DNA from: Vibrio sp. CK2-1
GTDB taxonomy: Bacteria > Pseudomonadota > Gammaproteobacteria > Enterobacterales > Vibrionaceae
Assembly: GCF_021726515.1 (NCBI RefSeq)
Contig: NZ_JAKKCJ010000001.1
Location: 434,001 to 498,000 of the forward strand
Reading direction: 5' to 3'
Length of the DNA: 64,000 bases
The translations under genes and the position numbers were made by a program. The notes beneath the pieces are model-generated. The model saw only the letters and a list, made by a program, of their open reading frames with translations. It was not told the origin of the DNA and made no database searches. The number at the start of each line of letters is the position of its first letter. The first letter of the stretch is position 1. Of this stretch, positions 36,409-45,565 are shown in pieces.

Positions 36409-38847
36409 CTACAAAAAGAGTGTTGTTTTTATACCATCAAGTTCAACGGTAAGTTCAAGGTTGGAGTGAGTGGCCTCCATTTCTATAATGACTAAGGCTC
36501 TTCCTTGGTGGGTCGTGATGGATTGCTCTTTCGATGTGTGAATCTTATGAGGTTGGGTACTTGAGGCTGAGCCGTTATCTACGCCTATGATTTTGCCGCA
36601 TGTTGTGCTTAATTTGATATTTCTTTCTTGGTGTCTAACAGGGTTATTATCTTGATCTGCTAACTGTATAACCAGTTGTTTCAGATTAGAGTTATGAGTG
36701 GATTCATCCAAAATTTGAACTTGAGTTGCCTCAGTACTGGTTGAAATAAACTCTTGAGTAACGATTTGTCCCTCATTGATACCTTTTGCGATTAATTGTC
36801 CACTATGATAAGGAAGAGCCCAAAGGAAAAAACGGTCTTCTTGTTCAAGCAGAGATTGTTGGCCAATGCAGCGGTCATTTAACCACAGTTCCACTTGTTC
36901 GCAGTTAGACAAAACTTCAACAATGATCCATTCATCTTGGGAGTAATTCCAATGTTGATGTCGCTCTTCCCATACCCAAAGGGCTTGTTTCCATGCGTCG
37001 GGATCGGTAGCTTTAGCGCTAAAAGTTGAAGGTTCAAGAACGAAGTCAGTCTTACTCGCTTGTTGGGTTGAAATATGCACCATAGGCTGTTCAGTCCATA
37101 ATGACTGGAATAAATAGTAGGATTGCTTTTCAAAGCCAGCAGCATCCAGTAAACCACTGTTTGTGGTGCGCGTTGGCCATTGATTATGGCTTTCTCCCAT
37201 ATAATTAATACCTGTCCATAAAAAGAGCCCTGCGACATGTGGACGGTCTAATACTGCTTTCCATTCATGCCATTGAGGTAGGTTTTCATTCCCGATAATA
37301 GGCAGATTAGGGTAGTTCTCATGCCCGTAGTCATATACAACACGGCGGTAGCTAAAACCAATAACATCAAGTGCATCTGCATAACCGGATAAGTAGCTGG
37401 CGGAAGGAAGTATACAGTTGGCAGTGACAGGACGAGTGGTGTCCAATTCTTTAACCCACTGAGCCAGTTTGTTTGCAGTTTGACCAATATCATATTGGTG
37501 CTGAGGTAAGTCAGTCAGAGCTTGTTTGATTTCTTGTGGAGTATGAGGGGGTAAGCTCCAGAAGTAGTTACCATCCCATTTAGCATCAAAAAAGCCTGTT
37601 GCTTGTACATTTCTTGGATATGTCCATTCAATCTCATTACCGATACTCCACATAAAAATGCAAGGGTGGTTGAAATGACTTTTTAATGTATTTTTCAAAT
37701 CTCGTTCTGCATTAATTTGAAAATCAAAGCTATAGCCTTGTGATTCAAAATCATCATGCTGATTACCCATATTGAGACGTTTATCTTTAGGGTAGTCCCA
37801 TTCGTCAAAAAATTCATCTTGGACTAAGAAACCAAGTTGATCGCAGAGTTTTAGAAGTTCAACAGAGGCTGGATTATGTGCGATACGAATGGCATTAACA
37901 CCAGCTTTCTTGAGTTTGGTTAGTCGGCGTATCCAAACTTCTCTAGGAACTGCGGCCCCGACAAGTCCACCATCATGGTGTAAACACACTCCTTTGATCT
38001 TCATTGATTGGCCATTGAGATAAAAACCAGTATCAGCACAAAAATGAAAATCTCGAATACCGATGTTGGTTTGAATCTCATCAACTATTGTATTGCCTTG
38101 ATACACACGAGTCTGGACTTGGTACAGAGAGGGTGAACTTGGGGACCAAAGTTTAGGTGTGTTGAGTGGTATATCTAATATAACTGAGTGGGAACCTTGG
38201 GCTAAAGTTACTTGTTGTTGCTCATTAGCGACTAAATTGTTCTCCCAAAAGATATTAGTCTCTATCTTGAGTGCTACATTTTCTGGCTGATCATTTTGAA
38301 GTTGTAAGCTTTGCTGTATTAAGGCTGTATTGGCATCAATGACGGTTGAGCGTAATTGGTTTTCCCAAATTGGGATATAGATATCTTGGGTTGTAATAAG
38401 TTCAACATTACGATAGATACCAGAACCGGTATACCAACGACTATCAATATATCGACGACGATCGACTTGGATTTCTAATTGGTTGTTAGCTTGTAAATAG
38501 TCGGTAATATCGAGTACAAAAGGGGAATATCCATAGGCCTGATAGTGTAATTCCTGTTGGTTGAGCCTGATTGTGGCATGATTATAAATGCCATCAAACA
38601 CTAAAAAAGCCTTGCGCTGCGAATGAGAAAGAGGGTTATCAAAGCTTTTTCTATACCAGCCTATTCCTCCCGGTAAATAACCAGTTGCGCCATCACACTC
38701 TGGATTAAAATCCTGTTTAATGCTCCAGTCGTGAGGTAGTTGAATTTCTTCCCATGCAGATTCCTGTGGAGTCTCATTGAGTTGAAATTGCCAATTTTGA
38801 TTAAATAATGACTGATGGCGGCTGGCTTGTTGATCTAGTGAGTTCAT
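36409..38847 (-). CDS. GH2 beta-galactosidase
   Basis: An 812-residue cytoplasmic GH2 enzyme. The jelly roll (about 15-150) ends with DSRWYTGSGIYRNVEL, typical of GH2 beta-galactosidases. The barrel has acid/base Glu405 in FMWSIGNEIEW and probable nucleophile Glu521 in LPIIGNENLPQ. The extra C-terminal domains after about residue 600 are common in this group. It has no signal peptide. AGAGGA precedes the ATG. It follows GH117 on the same strand after a terminator and is a strong candidate for releasing galactose from agaro-oligosaccharides, the reported role of the GH2 agarolytic beta-galactosidase of Vibrio. Confidence 0.92.
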   Translation of the reverse strand: MNSLDQQASRHQSLFNQNWQFQLNETPQESAWEEIQLPHDWSIKQDFNPECDGATGYLPGGIGWYRKSFDNPLSHSQRKAFLVFDGIYNHATIRLNQQELHYQAYGYSPFVLDITDYLQANNQLEIQVDRRRYIDSRWYTGSGIYRNVELITTQDIYIPIWENQLRSTVIDANTALIQQSLQLQNDQPENVALKIETNIFWENNLVANEQQQVTLAQGSHSVILDIPLNTPKLWSPSSPSLYQVQTRVYQGNTIVDEIQTNIGIRDFHFCADTGFYLNGQSMKIKGVCLHHDGGLVGAAVPREVWIRRLTKLKKAGVNAIRIAHNPASVELLKLCDQLGFLVQDEFFDEWDYPKDKRLNMGNQHDDFESQGYSFDFQINAERDLKNTLKSHFNHPCIFMWSIGNEIEWTYPRNVQATGFFDAKWDGNYFWSLPPHTPQEIKQALTDLPQHQYDIGQTANKLAQWVKELDTTRPVTANCILPSASYLSGYADALDVIGFSYRRVVYDYGHENYPNLPIIGNENLPQWHEWKAVLDRPHVAGLFLWTGINYMGESHNQWPTRTTNSGLLDAAGFEKQSYYLFQSLWTEQPMVHISTQQASKTDFVLEPSTFSAKATDPDAWKQALWVWEERHQHWNYSQDEWIIVEVLSNCEQVELWLNDRCIGQQSLLEQEDRFFLWALPYHSGQLIAKGINEGQIVTQEFISTSTEATQVQILDESTHNSNLKQLVIQLADQDNNPVRHQERNIKLSTTCGKIIGVDNGSASSTQPHKIHTSKEQSITTHQGRALVIIEMEATHSNLELTVELDGIKTTLFL

Positions 38848-38880
38848 CGTTAAATCCTCTAGGAAGCGAAAGAGCTATAA

Positions 38881-38916
38881 ATAAAAAAGGTTCTCATGAT
38901 GAATATGAGAACCTTT
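38881..38916 (-). terminator. Rho-independent terminator after GH117
   Basis: AAAGGTTCTCAT (38886-38897) and ATGAGAACCTTT (38905-38916) form a 12-bp stem. On the minus strand it is followed by TTTTATTT, so it ends the GH117 transcript before the GH2 gene. Confidence 0.85.
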
Positions 38917-38982
38917 CCATTGTGGAGAAGATAACCTCGCTGATATCCCCAGGCGGTGAACGGACAGTGAGGTTTTAATTAA

Positions 38983-40062
38983 TTAATTACTGTTTTGGAA
39001 GGTACCCGCATCTAAAATTTGGCGCTTGATTCGATAGCGACAAATAAAGTTCCAGTTCCAAGAATCATCATATTTATGGCAGACACCCCACTCCAAACCT
39101 GGATCAGGCAAGTTGCCCTCTTCTGGATTGCGGAAGATACCTAAAGCTTCAGGTGCACCTTTGATATGGGACATGATTTGGAAATTAATACCATCTGGTG
39201 CCCATTGAATGGTGTTTTTTTCAGGCCCATCTGTCGTGATCAATGACGCTATACCGTTATTTTGATGCCATACTGCGACTTCGTGACCAGAGTTTGAAAT
39301 TGGGTTGAACTCTGACTTGATATAAGGGCCGAGTATATTATCCGCAATAGCAACGCCATGCTTAATTTCACGGCCACCCATGTTCATTTCTTCACCCATG
39401 GTTTCACCTTTATAATAAAGATAAAATTTATTGTTAAAATACATTAAGCAAGGATCATGTACTTTGTGGCTATCAAAACTACCTTTCGATTTTACATGGA
39501 ATCGGTTGTCTTCACCGCCTTGCCATTCTCCATCTTTTTCAGGGCTTAAAATTGGCGCATCAGATGTGTTCCAAGGTCCATATGGAGAATCAGACCAAGC
39601 GATAGCAATTTCTTCAAATTGACGATTGGTATATGGCGCTTGTACTGTTTGGTAAACTAAATAATATTTACCATCATGAGCAAGTACCTCTGGTGTGAAA
39701 ACAGCTCGATCATCATAACGACCAGATTGACCTGGTTGAATTGCGGGTCCTTGCTCTTTCCATGTATACCCATCTGTGGATGTTGCATGCCACACTTCGG
39801 TCTGATCCCATGGAAAAACCTTATCATCAGGGTTACCAGTAAAACCTTTAGTTTCCCCTTCACCTTTGGTATACCAGCAATGGTAATGTCCATCAACTAG
39901 AATGACGGCAGTAGGATCTCGACGAATGACGCCTTCCTCAAAAGCGAAATCACCTTTTAATTCTTCGACCTCAAATTCTATTAACCACTCTGGGCCACGG
40001 TTATCATAACCGCGGTCAATTGCACGTTGCGAAGCTAAACTGAGTTTTTTAATTTTTGACAT
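38983..40062 (-). CDS. GH117 alpha-1,3-L-neoagarooligosaccharide hydrolase
   Basis: A 359-residue five-bladed propeller enzyme of the GH117 family. It starts with the N-terminal helical segment [19 protein letters not shown] used for dimer formation in the family. Aspartates in [19 protein letters not shown] and [19 protein letters not shown] mark the propeller active site, with a third motif GHEVAVW. It has no signal peptide, so it acts in the cytoplasm and splits neoagarobiose into galactose and 3,6-anhydro-L-galactose. It is divergent from the LamB-like porin. This gene and the GH50 genes define the locus as agarolytic. Confidence 0.95.
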   Translation of the reverse strand: MSKIKKLSLASQRAIDRGYDNRGPEWLIEFEVEELKGDFAFEEGVIRRDPTAVILVDGHYHCWYTKGEGETKGFTGNPDDKVFPWDQTEVWHATSTDGYTWKEQGPAIQPGQSGRYDDRAVFTPEVLAHDGKYYLVYQTVQAPYTNRQFEEIAIAWSDSPYGPWNTSDAPILSPEKDGEWQGGEDNRFHVKSKGSFDSHKVHDPCLMYFNNKFYLYYKGETMGEEMNMGGREIKHGVAIADNILGPYIKSEFNPISNSGHEVAVWHQNNGIASLITTDGPEKNTIQWAPDGINFQIMSHIKGAPEALGIFRNPEEGNLPDPGLEWGVCHKYDDSWNWNFICRYRIKRQILDAGTFQNSN

Positions 40063-40157
40063 CTTTACACACCTCTATAAAAGATTAAGCCAACGTAAAC
40101 CAAGAATGGTCAATCTGCAAATTGATTTACATGTTATTTCAAACTTATTGACCAGTT

Positions 40158-40173
40158 GGTGATTTGTCGCACA
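40158..40173. promoter_or_regulatory. Possible CRP site between GH117 and porin genes
   Basis: GGTGATTTGTCGCACA fits the TGTGA-N6-TCACA pattern at four of five bases in each half, with T-rich flanks. Glucose-type catabolite control of agar genes would be expected. This is a pattern match only. Confidence 0.4.
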
Positions 40174-40254
40174 TTTATGAAAATTCACCCCATTTGCATT
40201 TTTAATGTAAGTTGTTGTTTGTTATGTGTTTATTGGTATTTTTTTAACTTTTTG

Positions 40255-40268
40255 GTTAAACGTTTACA
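40255..40268. promoter_or_regulatory. LacI/GalR-type operator between GH117 and porin genes
   Basis: GTTAAACGTTTACA contains the perfect palindrome TAAACGTTTA. It is 128 bases before the porin start and 193 before GH117. Confidence 0.7.
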
Positions 40269-40395
40269 GTTGCCGTGGTTAACCTTGCTTAAAATGTTAA
40301 ATATATCACTAATTTAATATGAACAATTTGTTATTTTTTAAATGAATGTATTGGCAATTAATAATAAATAACTACATTTTAAATAAGGAAATATA

Positions 40396-41721
40396 ATGAA
40401 CAAGCAGTTTAAATACTCTACATTGTGTGCTTCTTTACTATTATCGCTTTCGGCTAATGCGGCAATTGAAGAAGGGATGAATTACCACGGTTATGCTAAA
40501 GCAGGTATTGGTATTACAAATGACCCTGTTTTAAATAAAACGGCATATGACTGGGCAAATACAGGAAGCAATGTATTTCGTTTGCCTGGTAATACTTATA
40601 CTGATACTTCAGCTGGTCGTCTAGGTAATGAATCAAACTGGCTCGAGATGCATTTTGATTATGGCTACGCAGCTAAAAATGATATGAACTGGGGTGTAAA
40701 CGCTAACATTGTTTATGGTACAGAGCTGGCTCTAGATGAACTCTATGTGGTCGCGGATGGTGTTATTCCATCTAATCCTTCCGCAACGTTTTGGGCTGGT
40801 AAGCGCTATTACGGACGTGTAGAAACCTTTTTAACTGACTCACAGCCGTTATCAAGTGATGGTGCTGGCTTTGGTATAGATAATATTGATGTTGGAATTG
40901 GTAACCTTTATGTAGGGGTGACTCGAAATTTGTATGATGAAGGTGCTAATGGAGCCGGTCCAGCAGGTGGTGATGATGACTCTGGCGAGATGATTGCATT
41001 TAGTACTTCATTACGTGACATCGTATTAGCCGAAAACTTATCACTTAACCTCTATGCTAACTACGGTACTTACATGGGGCCAAACAAAGATGAAGATCAT
41101 CCTTCAGGTAATGGTACCTATAAAGATATGAACCCAGACGGCTACCAAGCTGCGGCTAAGTTACGTTATGGTGATTGGGCTAACTGGGACGAGTTATTTG
41201 TTCGTTATAGCCGTAATGCAACAGGATCGTTAACACGAGGTTCATGGGAAGCGCTGGCAACTGATCAATTTGGTGCGTTTTTCCAAGGTTATAAAGAGCT
41301 CACAGACTCTGTTCGATTAAACTACATCGCACAACATGAAAATGCAAAATTTGACGAAGAAGCTCGAGCGCGTGCAGGAACTCAACTATATGAATCAAAT
41401 TGGAATACATTTGTTGTTCGTGGAACATATGTTTGGAATGAGAGAACGTCAACAGAAATTGAAACTGGCTATGAATTTGCTGATTTAAAAGGTGTTAATA
41501 AAGCAGATGATGGTACCAATGATGGTTATAAAGTGACCTTGGCTCAAAACTTACACATTGGAGGTGGTTTTTGGGATCGCCCCGTCATTCGCTTATATGC
41601 AACTTATGCAGATATGAATATTGAATCAAAAGTCTATGACCGTTGGGCTATTGATGGCGATATTCCAATGGGGAGCTCAGACGCTTTATCATTTGGTGTT
41701 CAATTCGAAGCTTGGTGGTAA
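40396..41721 (+). CDS. LamB-like carbohydrate porin
   Basis: A 441-residue outer-membrane protein with signal peptide (about residues 1-22, cleavage near ANA-AIE). It has the LamB/maltoporin N-terminal pattern YHGYAKAGIGI and GRLGNESNWLEMHFDYGY, alternating beta strands, and the end FGVQFEAWW with a terminal aromatic residue for outer-membrane insertion. Maltoporin relatives let linear oligosaccharides pass. Between GH117 and a GH50 agarase, it probably admits neoagaro-oligosaccharides to the periplasm for the ABC importer. AAGGAAA precedes the ATG. Confidence 0.92.
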   Translation: MNKQFKYSTLCASLLLSLSANAAIEEGMNYHGYAKAGIGITNDPVLNKTAYDWANTGSNVFRLPGNTYTDTSAGRLGNESNWLEMHFDYGYAAKNDMNWGVNANIVYGTELALDELYVVADGVIPSNPSATFWAGKRYYGRVETFLTDSQPLSSDGAGFGIDNIDVGIGNLYVGVTRNLYDEGANGAGPAGGDDDSGEMIAFSTSLRDIVLAENLSLNLYANYGTYMGPNKDEDHPSGNGTYKDMNPDGYQAAAKLRYGDWANWDELFVRYSRNATGSLTRGSWEALATDQFGAFFQGYKELTDSVRLNYIAQHENAKFDEEARARAGTQLYESNWNTFVVRGTYVWNERTSTEIETGYEFADLKGVNKADDGTNDGYKVTLAQNLHIGGGFWDRPVIRLYATYADMNIESKVYDRWAIDGDIPMGSSDALSFGVQFEAWW

Positions 41722-41742
41722 CGTTTTCTTGCCTTGATGTAA

Positions 41743-41786
41743 ATCAGCAACCTTTGACATGAGGTCTGTAGGTTGCTGATCTTTCG
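41743..41786 (+). terminator. Hairpin between porin and GH50C genes
   Basis: ATCAGCAACCT (41743-41753) pairs with AGGTTGCTGAT (41770-41780) around a 16-base loop and is followed by CTTTCG. The weak T tract suggests partial termination, which would make more porin than agarase. Confidence 0.6.
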
Positions 41787-41804
41787 AACTAATAGAGGTA
41801 GCCC

Positions 41805-44660
41805 ATGATGAAAAAATCACATATAGCTATTATGTTGGCGAGTGTGTTAATGACAACTTATGGATGTCAACATACTAAAGCGCCAGAAACACAAACAGTT
41901 GATGGCGACAATATCCCTGTTTCACTTCCTGACTTTGAATCGGATTCCTTTTTTAACAATGTTGCCGTTTCTCATGCCAAAGTAGAAAAAATTAATGGAG
42001 TAGGTGTAACCGCAGGTTCAAATGCTTTAAAAATTAATTTTGATGAAGTCTCTGAAGCTAATAAATTTAAGTTTTGGCCTAATATAAAAATAGTGCCTAA
42101 TGAAGGTATTTGGAATTGGAACTCCAAAGGTAGTTTTAAGGTTGATGTAACAAACCCAAGTGATAGCTCAGTAAATATTATATTTAAAGTTGTAGATACT
42201 ATTGGCTCAATGGGAGCGCAAGCTAATCAGTTAAATTATGCTGTCAGTATCCCTGCAGGTGAAACGGAAACCGTCGAAATGTTATTTAACGGTGGAAAAC
42301 GAAAATTAAATAACTATTGGGATGGTGATCAATTAGATTTACGGAAATTAGTTGAATTGCAAGTGTTTGTTCAAGGTCCAATGGACGCACAGACGATAGT
42401 ACTTGATAATTTTGAATTAATCGATGCAACAGGTGACTTTATTTCGGCCAAAGAACAAGTCATTGATGTTGGCCCCGTACCTACAGTGAAAGTCATTACT
42501 GATTTTGATAGTGGTGAAGCGAGTTATATTTCTGAGCGCAGTGTATCAACCAGTGTTAAAACAGTAGATACAGCGGAAGGGCAAGGAATAGAGGTGCGAT
42601 ATTCATCAGAGAATGCGTATCCAAACCTTACATTAGCACCAACAGATAAATGGGATTGGTCGAAAGAACAAGATTTTAACCTGGCATTTGATATTGAAAA
42701 TCCGACTAACGAACCTATTCAAATGTTTGTTCGTGTCGATCAGGCTGAAAATAAAAACTGGGGTGGGACAGCGGATGGTGTGACAGATAGTATGTCGGCC
42801 TATATGACCCTCGCGCCACAAGAAATGAATACCTACTATATGTCATTGTCCCAATTGAGCGGTAAGTTAGTCTCTGGTATGAGAAGCGAGCCACCAAAAA
42901 AATCTTATAATGCTCAAAAAATTAGTTATGGGTGGGGTGAAACAGAGTTAGATCTCTCTAATATCAAATCAATTCAGTTGTATCTACAAAATCCAACAAA
43001 AGACACTCGTATTATATTAGATTCTGTTCGTCTAATTCCTAATTTAGATGCAGACGCTACTCGATATGCAGGTCTCGTTGATGAATTTGGTCAGTCAACT
43101 CATGCAGACTGGCCCGAGAAAATTGATTCGATTGATGAATTACAAGCGCAAGGTAAAAAGGACTTAGAAAGTCTTAAAACGGTTCAACCATTACCAGACC
43201 GTAGTACATTCGGTGGTTGGAAGGATGGACCAAAATTAGACGCGACAGGTTTTTTCCGCACAGAAAAAGTTGATGGGCAATGGTCATTAGTCGATCCAGA
43301 AGGGTATTTATTCTTTATGACGGGCCTTGATAACGTACGTATGGATGACACTGTAACCATCACGGGAGTTGATTATGAAAACCCTGACGAACGTAGTGGC
43401 CGATCTATTCCATCTGAACTTCGTAATTCAATGTTTACTTGGTTGCCGGAAGATGATGATCCGCTAGCCAGCAATTACGACTATGCAACCTATGTGCATT
43501 CCGGAGCTCTTAAAAAGGGAGAAGTTTTTAGCTTTTATCGCGCGAATTTAATGCGTAAATATGATACTTCGAAAGAAGAGGCAATGAAAATATGGAAAGA
43601 TGTCACGTTAGAGCGAATGCAAGAATGGGGGTTCACTACATTAGGTAACTGGATTGACCCAATGTTTTATGACAATGGAAAAGTGGCATATGAAGCTCAT
43701 GGTTGGATTGCTGGTGATCATCAAAGAATTAGCACTGGTAATGATTATTGGGGACCTATTCATGATCCATTTGACCCTAAATTCCAAGAAAGCACTCGTA
43801 AAATGGCAGAGCGAGTTGCAAGTAAAGTCAGTGATAATGACCCTTGGTTAGTTGGGACTTTCGTCGACAATGAAATCAGTTGGGGAAATGTGATGAATGA
43901 AGCCAACCATTATGGATTAATCATCAATGCATTAAGTTATGATGCTAAGAAAAGCTCAGCTAAACAATCGTTTACGACTCATTTAAAATCCAAATATAAA
44001 ACAATTACAGCTTTAAATAAAGCATGGGGAACCAAGGTTGGATCATGGGGTGAGTTTGAAAAATCTTTCGATTATAGAGAAAAATTAAAACCTGGTATGA
44101 AAGCCGATTATTCTGAACTTTTACAAATGTTAGGTGAGCAATACTTCTCTATTGTGCGAAAGGAGATCAAAAGGGTTTTACCTAATCACTTATACTTAGG
44201 CGCACGTTTTTCTGATTGGGGACTGACTCCAGAAATAGCCCGAGCAGCGGCAAAACATGTTGATGTGATGAGTTATAACCTTTATGCCAACGATATTACA
44301 GATGAGAAAAAGGCACATTTCCAACATTTCTTAGCTGAATTAGATATGCCTAGCATGATTGGTGAATTCCACTTTGGTTCAACAGATTCTGGTTTGTACC
44401 ATGGCGGTATTGTAAATGCAGCCAGTCAATCTGAACGAGCCAGCATGTACACTCGTTATATGGAATCTGTGATTGATAACCCATATTTTGTCGGTGCTCA
44501 TTGGTTCCAATATCTTGACTCTCCAGCAACAGGTAGAGCTTGGGATGGTGAAAACTACAACATCGGTTTTGTTACTATTGCTGACCAGCCATATGAAGAG
44601 TTAGTAGAAGCCGCTAAACAGGTGAATATCAACTTATATCAACAACGTTTTTCTAAATAA
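41805..44660 (+). CDS. GH50 beta-agarase, probable lipoprotein form (GH50C)
   Basis: A 951-residue GH50 enzyme. The N-terminal signal ends in TTYGC with Cys21, a near-canonical lipobox, followed by Gln, so outer-membrane attachment is likely. Two CBM-like domains (about 40-205 and 228-412) precede the GH50 domain, with acid/base Glu690 in FVDNEISWG and nucleophile Glu854 in MIGEFHFGS. It is closely related to GH50B. AGAGGT precedes the ATG pair (41805/41808). It lies behind the porin gene and before the secreted GlyGly-CTERM gene, forming a surface group. Confidence 0.94.
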   Translation: MMKKSHIAIMLASVLMTTYGCQHTKAPETQTVDGDNIPVSLPDFESDSFFNNVAVSHAKVEKINGVGVTAGSNALKINFDEVSEANKFKFWPNIKIVPNEGIWNWNSKGSFKVDVTNPSDSSVNIIFKVVDTIGSMGAQANQLNYAVSIPAGETETVEMLFNGGKRKLNNYWDGDQLDLRKLVELQVFVQGPMDAQTIVLDNFELIDATGDFISAKEQVIDVGPVPTVKVITDFDSGEASYISERSVSTSVKTVDTAEGQGIEVRYSSENAYPNLTLAPTDKWDWSKEQDFNLAFDIENPTNEPIQMFVRVDQAENKNWGGTADGVTDSMSAYMTLAPQEMNTYYMSLSQLSGKLVSGMRSEPPKKSYNAQKISYGWGETELDLSNIKSIQLYLQNPTKDTRIILDSVRLIPNLDADATRYAGLVDEFGQSTHADWPEKIDSIDELQAQGKKDLESLKTVQPLPDRSTFGGWKDGPKLDATGFFRTEKVDGQWSLVDPEGYLFFMTGLDNVRMDDTVTITGVDYENPDERSGRSIPSELRNSMFTWLPEDDDPLASNYDYATYVHSGALKKGEVFSFYRANLMRKYDTSKEEAMKIWKDVTLERMQEWGFTTLGNWIDPMFYDNGKVAYEAHGWIAGDHQRISTGNDYWGPIHDPFDPKFQESTRKMAERVASKVSDNDPWLVGTFVDNEISWGNVMNEANHYGLIINALSYDAKKSSAKQSFTTHLKSKYKTITALNKAWGTKVGSWGEFEKSFDYREKLKPGMKADYSELLQMLGEQYFSIVRKEIKRVLPNHLYLGARFSDWGLTPEIARAAAKHVDVMSYNLYANDITDEKKAHFQHFLAELDMPSMIGEFHFGSTDSGLYHGGIVNAASQSERASMYTRYMESVIDNPYFVGAHWFQYLDSPATGRAWDGENYNIGFVTIADQPYEELVEAAKQVNINLYQQRFSK

Positions 44661-44670
44661 ATAAGAAATT

Positions 44671-44705
44671 AGCCTTTTCCATTGAAAGGAAAAGGCTAGT
44701 TTCGC
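44671..44705 (+). terminator. Terminator-like hairpin after GH50C
   Basis: AGCCTTTTCC (44671-44680) pairs with GGAAAAGGCT (44688-44697), with a partial extension TTA/TAGTTTC and a weak T tract. Confidence 0.65.
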
Positions 44706-44734
44706 ACATCTATATAAAACATAAGGACGGTTTT

Positions 44735-45427
44735 ATGAAAAAGCATACTTTAGTATTAGCGATAGGTTTAAGTATTATTAGTGGACAGGTTTTAGCTCAG
44801 TCTCCATTCGAATCATTTGAAGATTTTAGTGCCGGTGAGGTTGTAGATTCAACCAGCAATATCTCCAATATTATTAGCCTTGACCAATGTACTGATGGAG
44901 AAACGTCGCTCAAAGTCAATTATGACTCTACGAATCAATGGAACCCCATGAAGTTAACGTTATCATCGCCAATAGATGCTAGCCAAGTAACTCATATTTC
45001 TTTTGATGCGATTAATTCTTCTTCAGATAATGCTGAACTACTTATTAAATTGATTGATAGCAATGGTAACGATGCGTGGCATTGGATGACAATTCAAGCC
45101 AATACTACAGAAGTTTATTCCATTGACCTTTCATATGTAGATGGAAGTAATACAGGTTCAATAGATTTATCCGATATTGCAGTTATTGACTTTGGTAATG
45201 CTGCAACTTCCAATAATATTGAAGTTTTTATTGATAATCTCCGCTTGTCAGATGGAAGCTCCACTGTGGGGCCTGGTTGTAACTTAGGCGATACTGGTGG
45301 CACAGATACTGGCGCAGATACTGGCGCAGATACTGATGCAGATCTTCGTACAGGAGGTGGTAGCCTTGGTGGAATCGGCTTATTAATGCTAACGGTTATG
45401 GGCTTATTGCGTCGTAAAAATAAATAA
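44735..45427 (+). CDS. Secreted CBM-like protein with GlyGly-CTERM tail
   Basis: A 230-residue exported protein. The signal peptide ends near VLA-QS (residues 1-21). Residues about 22-170 form one beta-sandwich domain (FESFEDFSAGEVVDS, ending VFIDNLRLSDG) like the CBM-like domains before the GH50 modules. An Asp/Thr/Gly repeat linker (about 185-205) follows. The end GGGSLGGIGLLMLTVMGLLR with basic residues is a GlyGly-CTERM sorting signal, cut by rhombosortase before type II secretion in Vibrio. There is no catalytic domain. It may bind agar or bring enzymes to it; this role is inferred. AAGGAC precedes the ATG. Confidence 0.85.
   Translation: MKKHTLVLAIGLSIISGQVLAQSPFESFEDFSAGEVVDSTSNISNIISLDQCTDGETSLKVNYDSTNQWNPMKLTLSSPIDASQVTHISFDAINSSSDNAELLIKLIDSNGNDAWHWMTIQANTTEVYSIDLSYVDGSNTGSIDLSDIAVIDFGNAATSNNIEVFIDNLRLSDGSSTVGPGCNLGDTGGTDTGADTGADTDADLRTGGGSLGGIGLLMLTVMGLLRRKNK
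45303..45344 (+). repeat. 12-bp tandem repeat in the CBM protein linker
   Basis: CAGATACTGGCG occurs at 45303-45314 and 45315-45326, followed by the variant CAGATACTGATG (45327-45338) and a partial CAGATC. It encodes the TDTGADTGADTDAD linker and may vary in copy number between strains. Confidence 0.8.
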
Positions 45428-45442
45428 TTATTAACTTGTAGT

Positions 45443-45480
45443 CCCTCTCTTTAGTTAAGAAGTTAAAGAGAGGGTTGTTG
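45443..45480 (+). terminator. Rho-independent terminator closing the agar locus
   Basis: CCCTCTCTTT (45443-45452) pairs with AAAGAGAGGG (45465-45474), followed by TTGTTG. Confidence 0.75.
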
Positions 45481-45565
45481 TATTACAACAATATCAATTC
45501 TTAAATATTCAATTCACCCGTTTCTTACACCCCTCCCGCTATAGCAAGGTTGATCTAAGTCACCA

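Larger units (their letters stand above)
40063..40395. promoter_or_regulatory. Divergent promoter region of GH117 and porin
   Basis: The 333 bases hold a LacI-type operator (40255-40268), a CRP-like site (40158-40173) and AT-rich DNA before the porin. GTAAA and TTTAC arms also lie about 35 bases apart near 40094-40131. No gene is evident. Confidence 0.55.

Noticed and set aside
36409..40062. SusC/SusD or TonB-dependent polysaccharide utilisation pair
   Set aside because: No TonB-dependent receptor or SusD-like gene is present; uptake genes are a LamB-like porin, ABC, TRAP and MFS systems.
40144..40162. ATTGACCAGTTGGT as a further UxuR-like site
   Set aside because: The half-sites are in the wrong order and spacing for AATTGG-N4-CCAATT.
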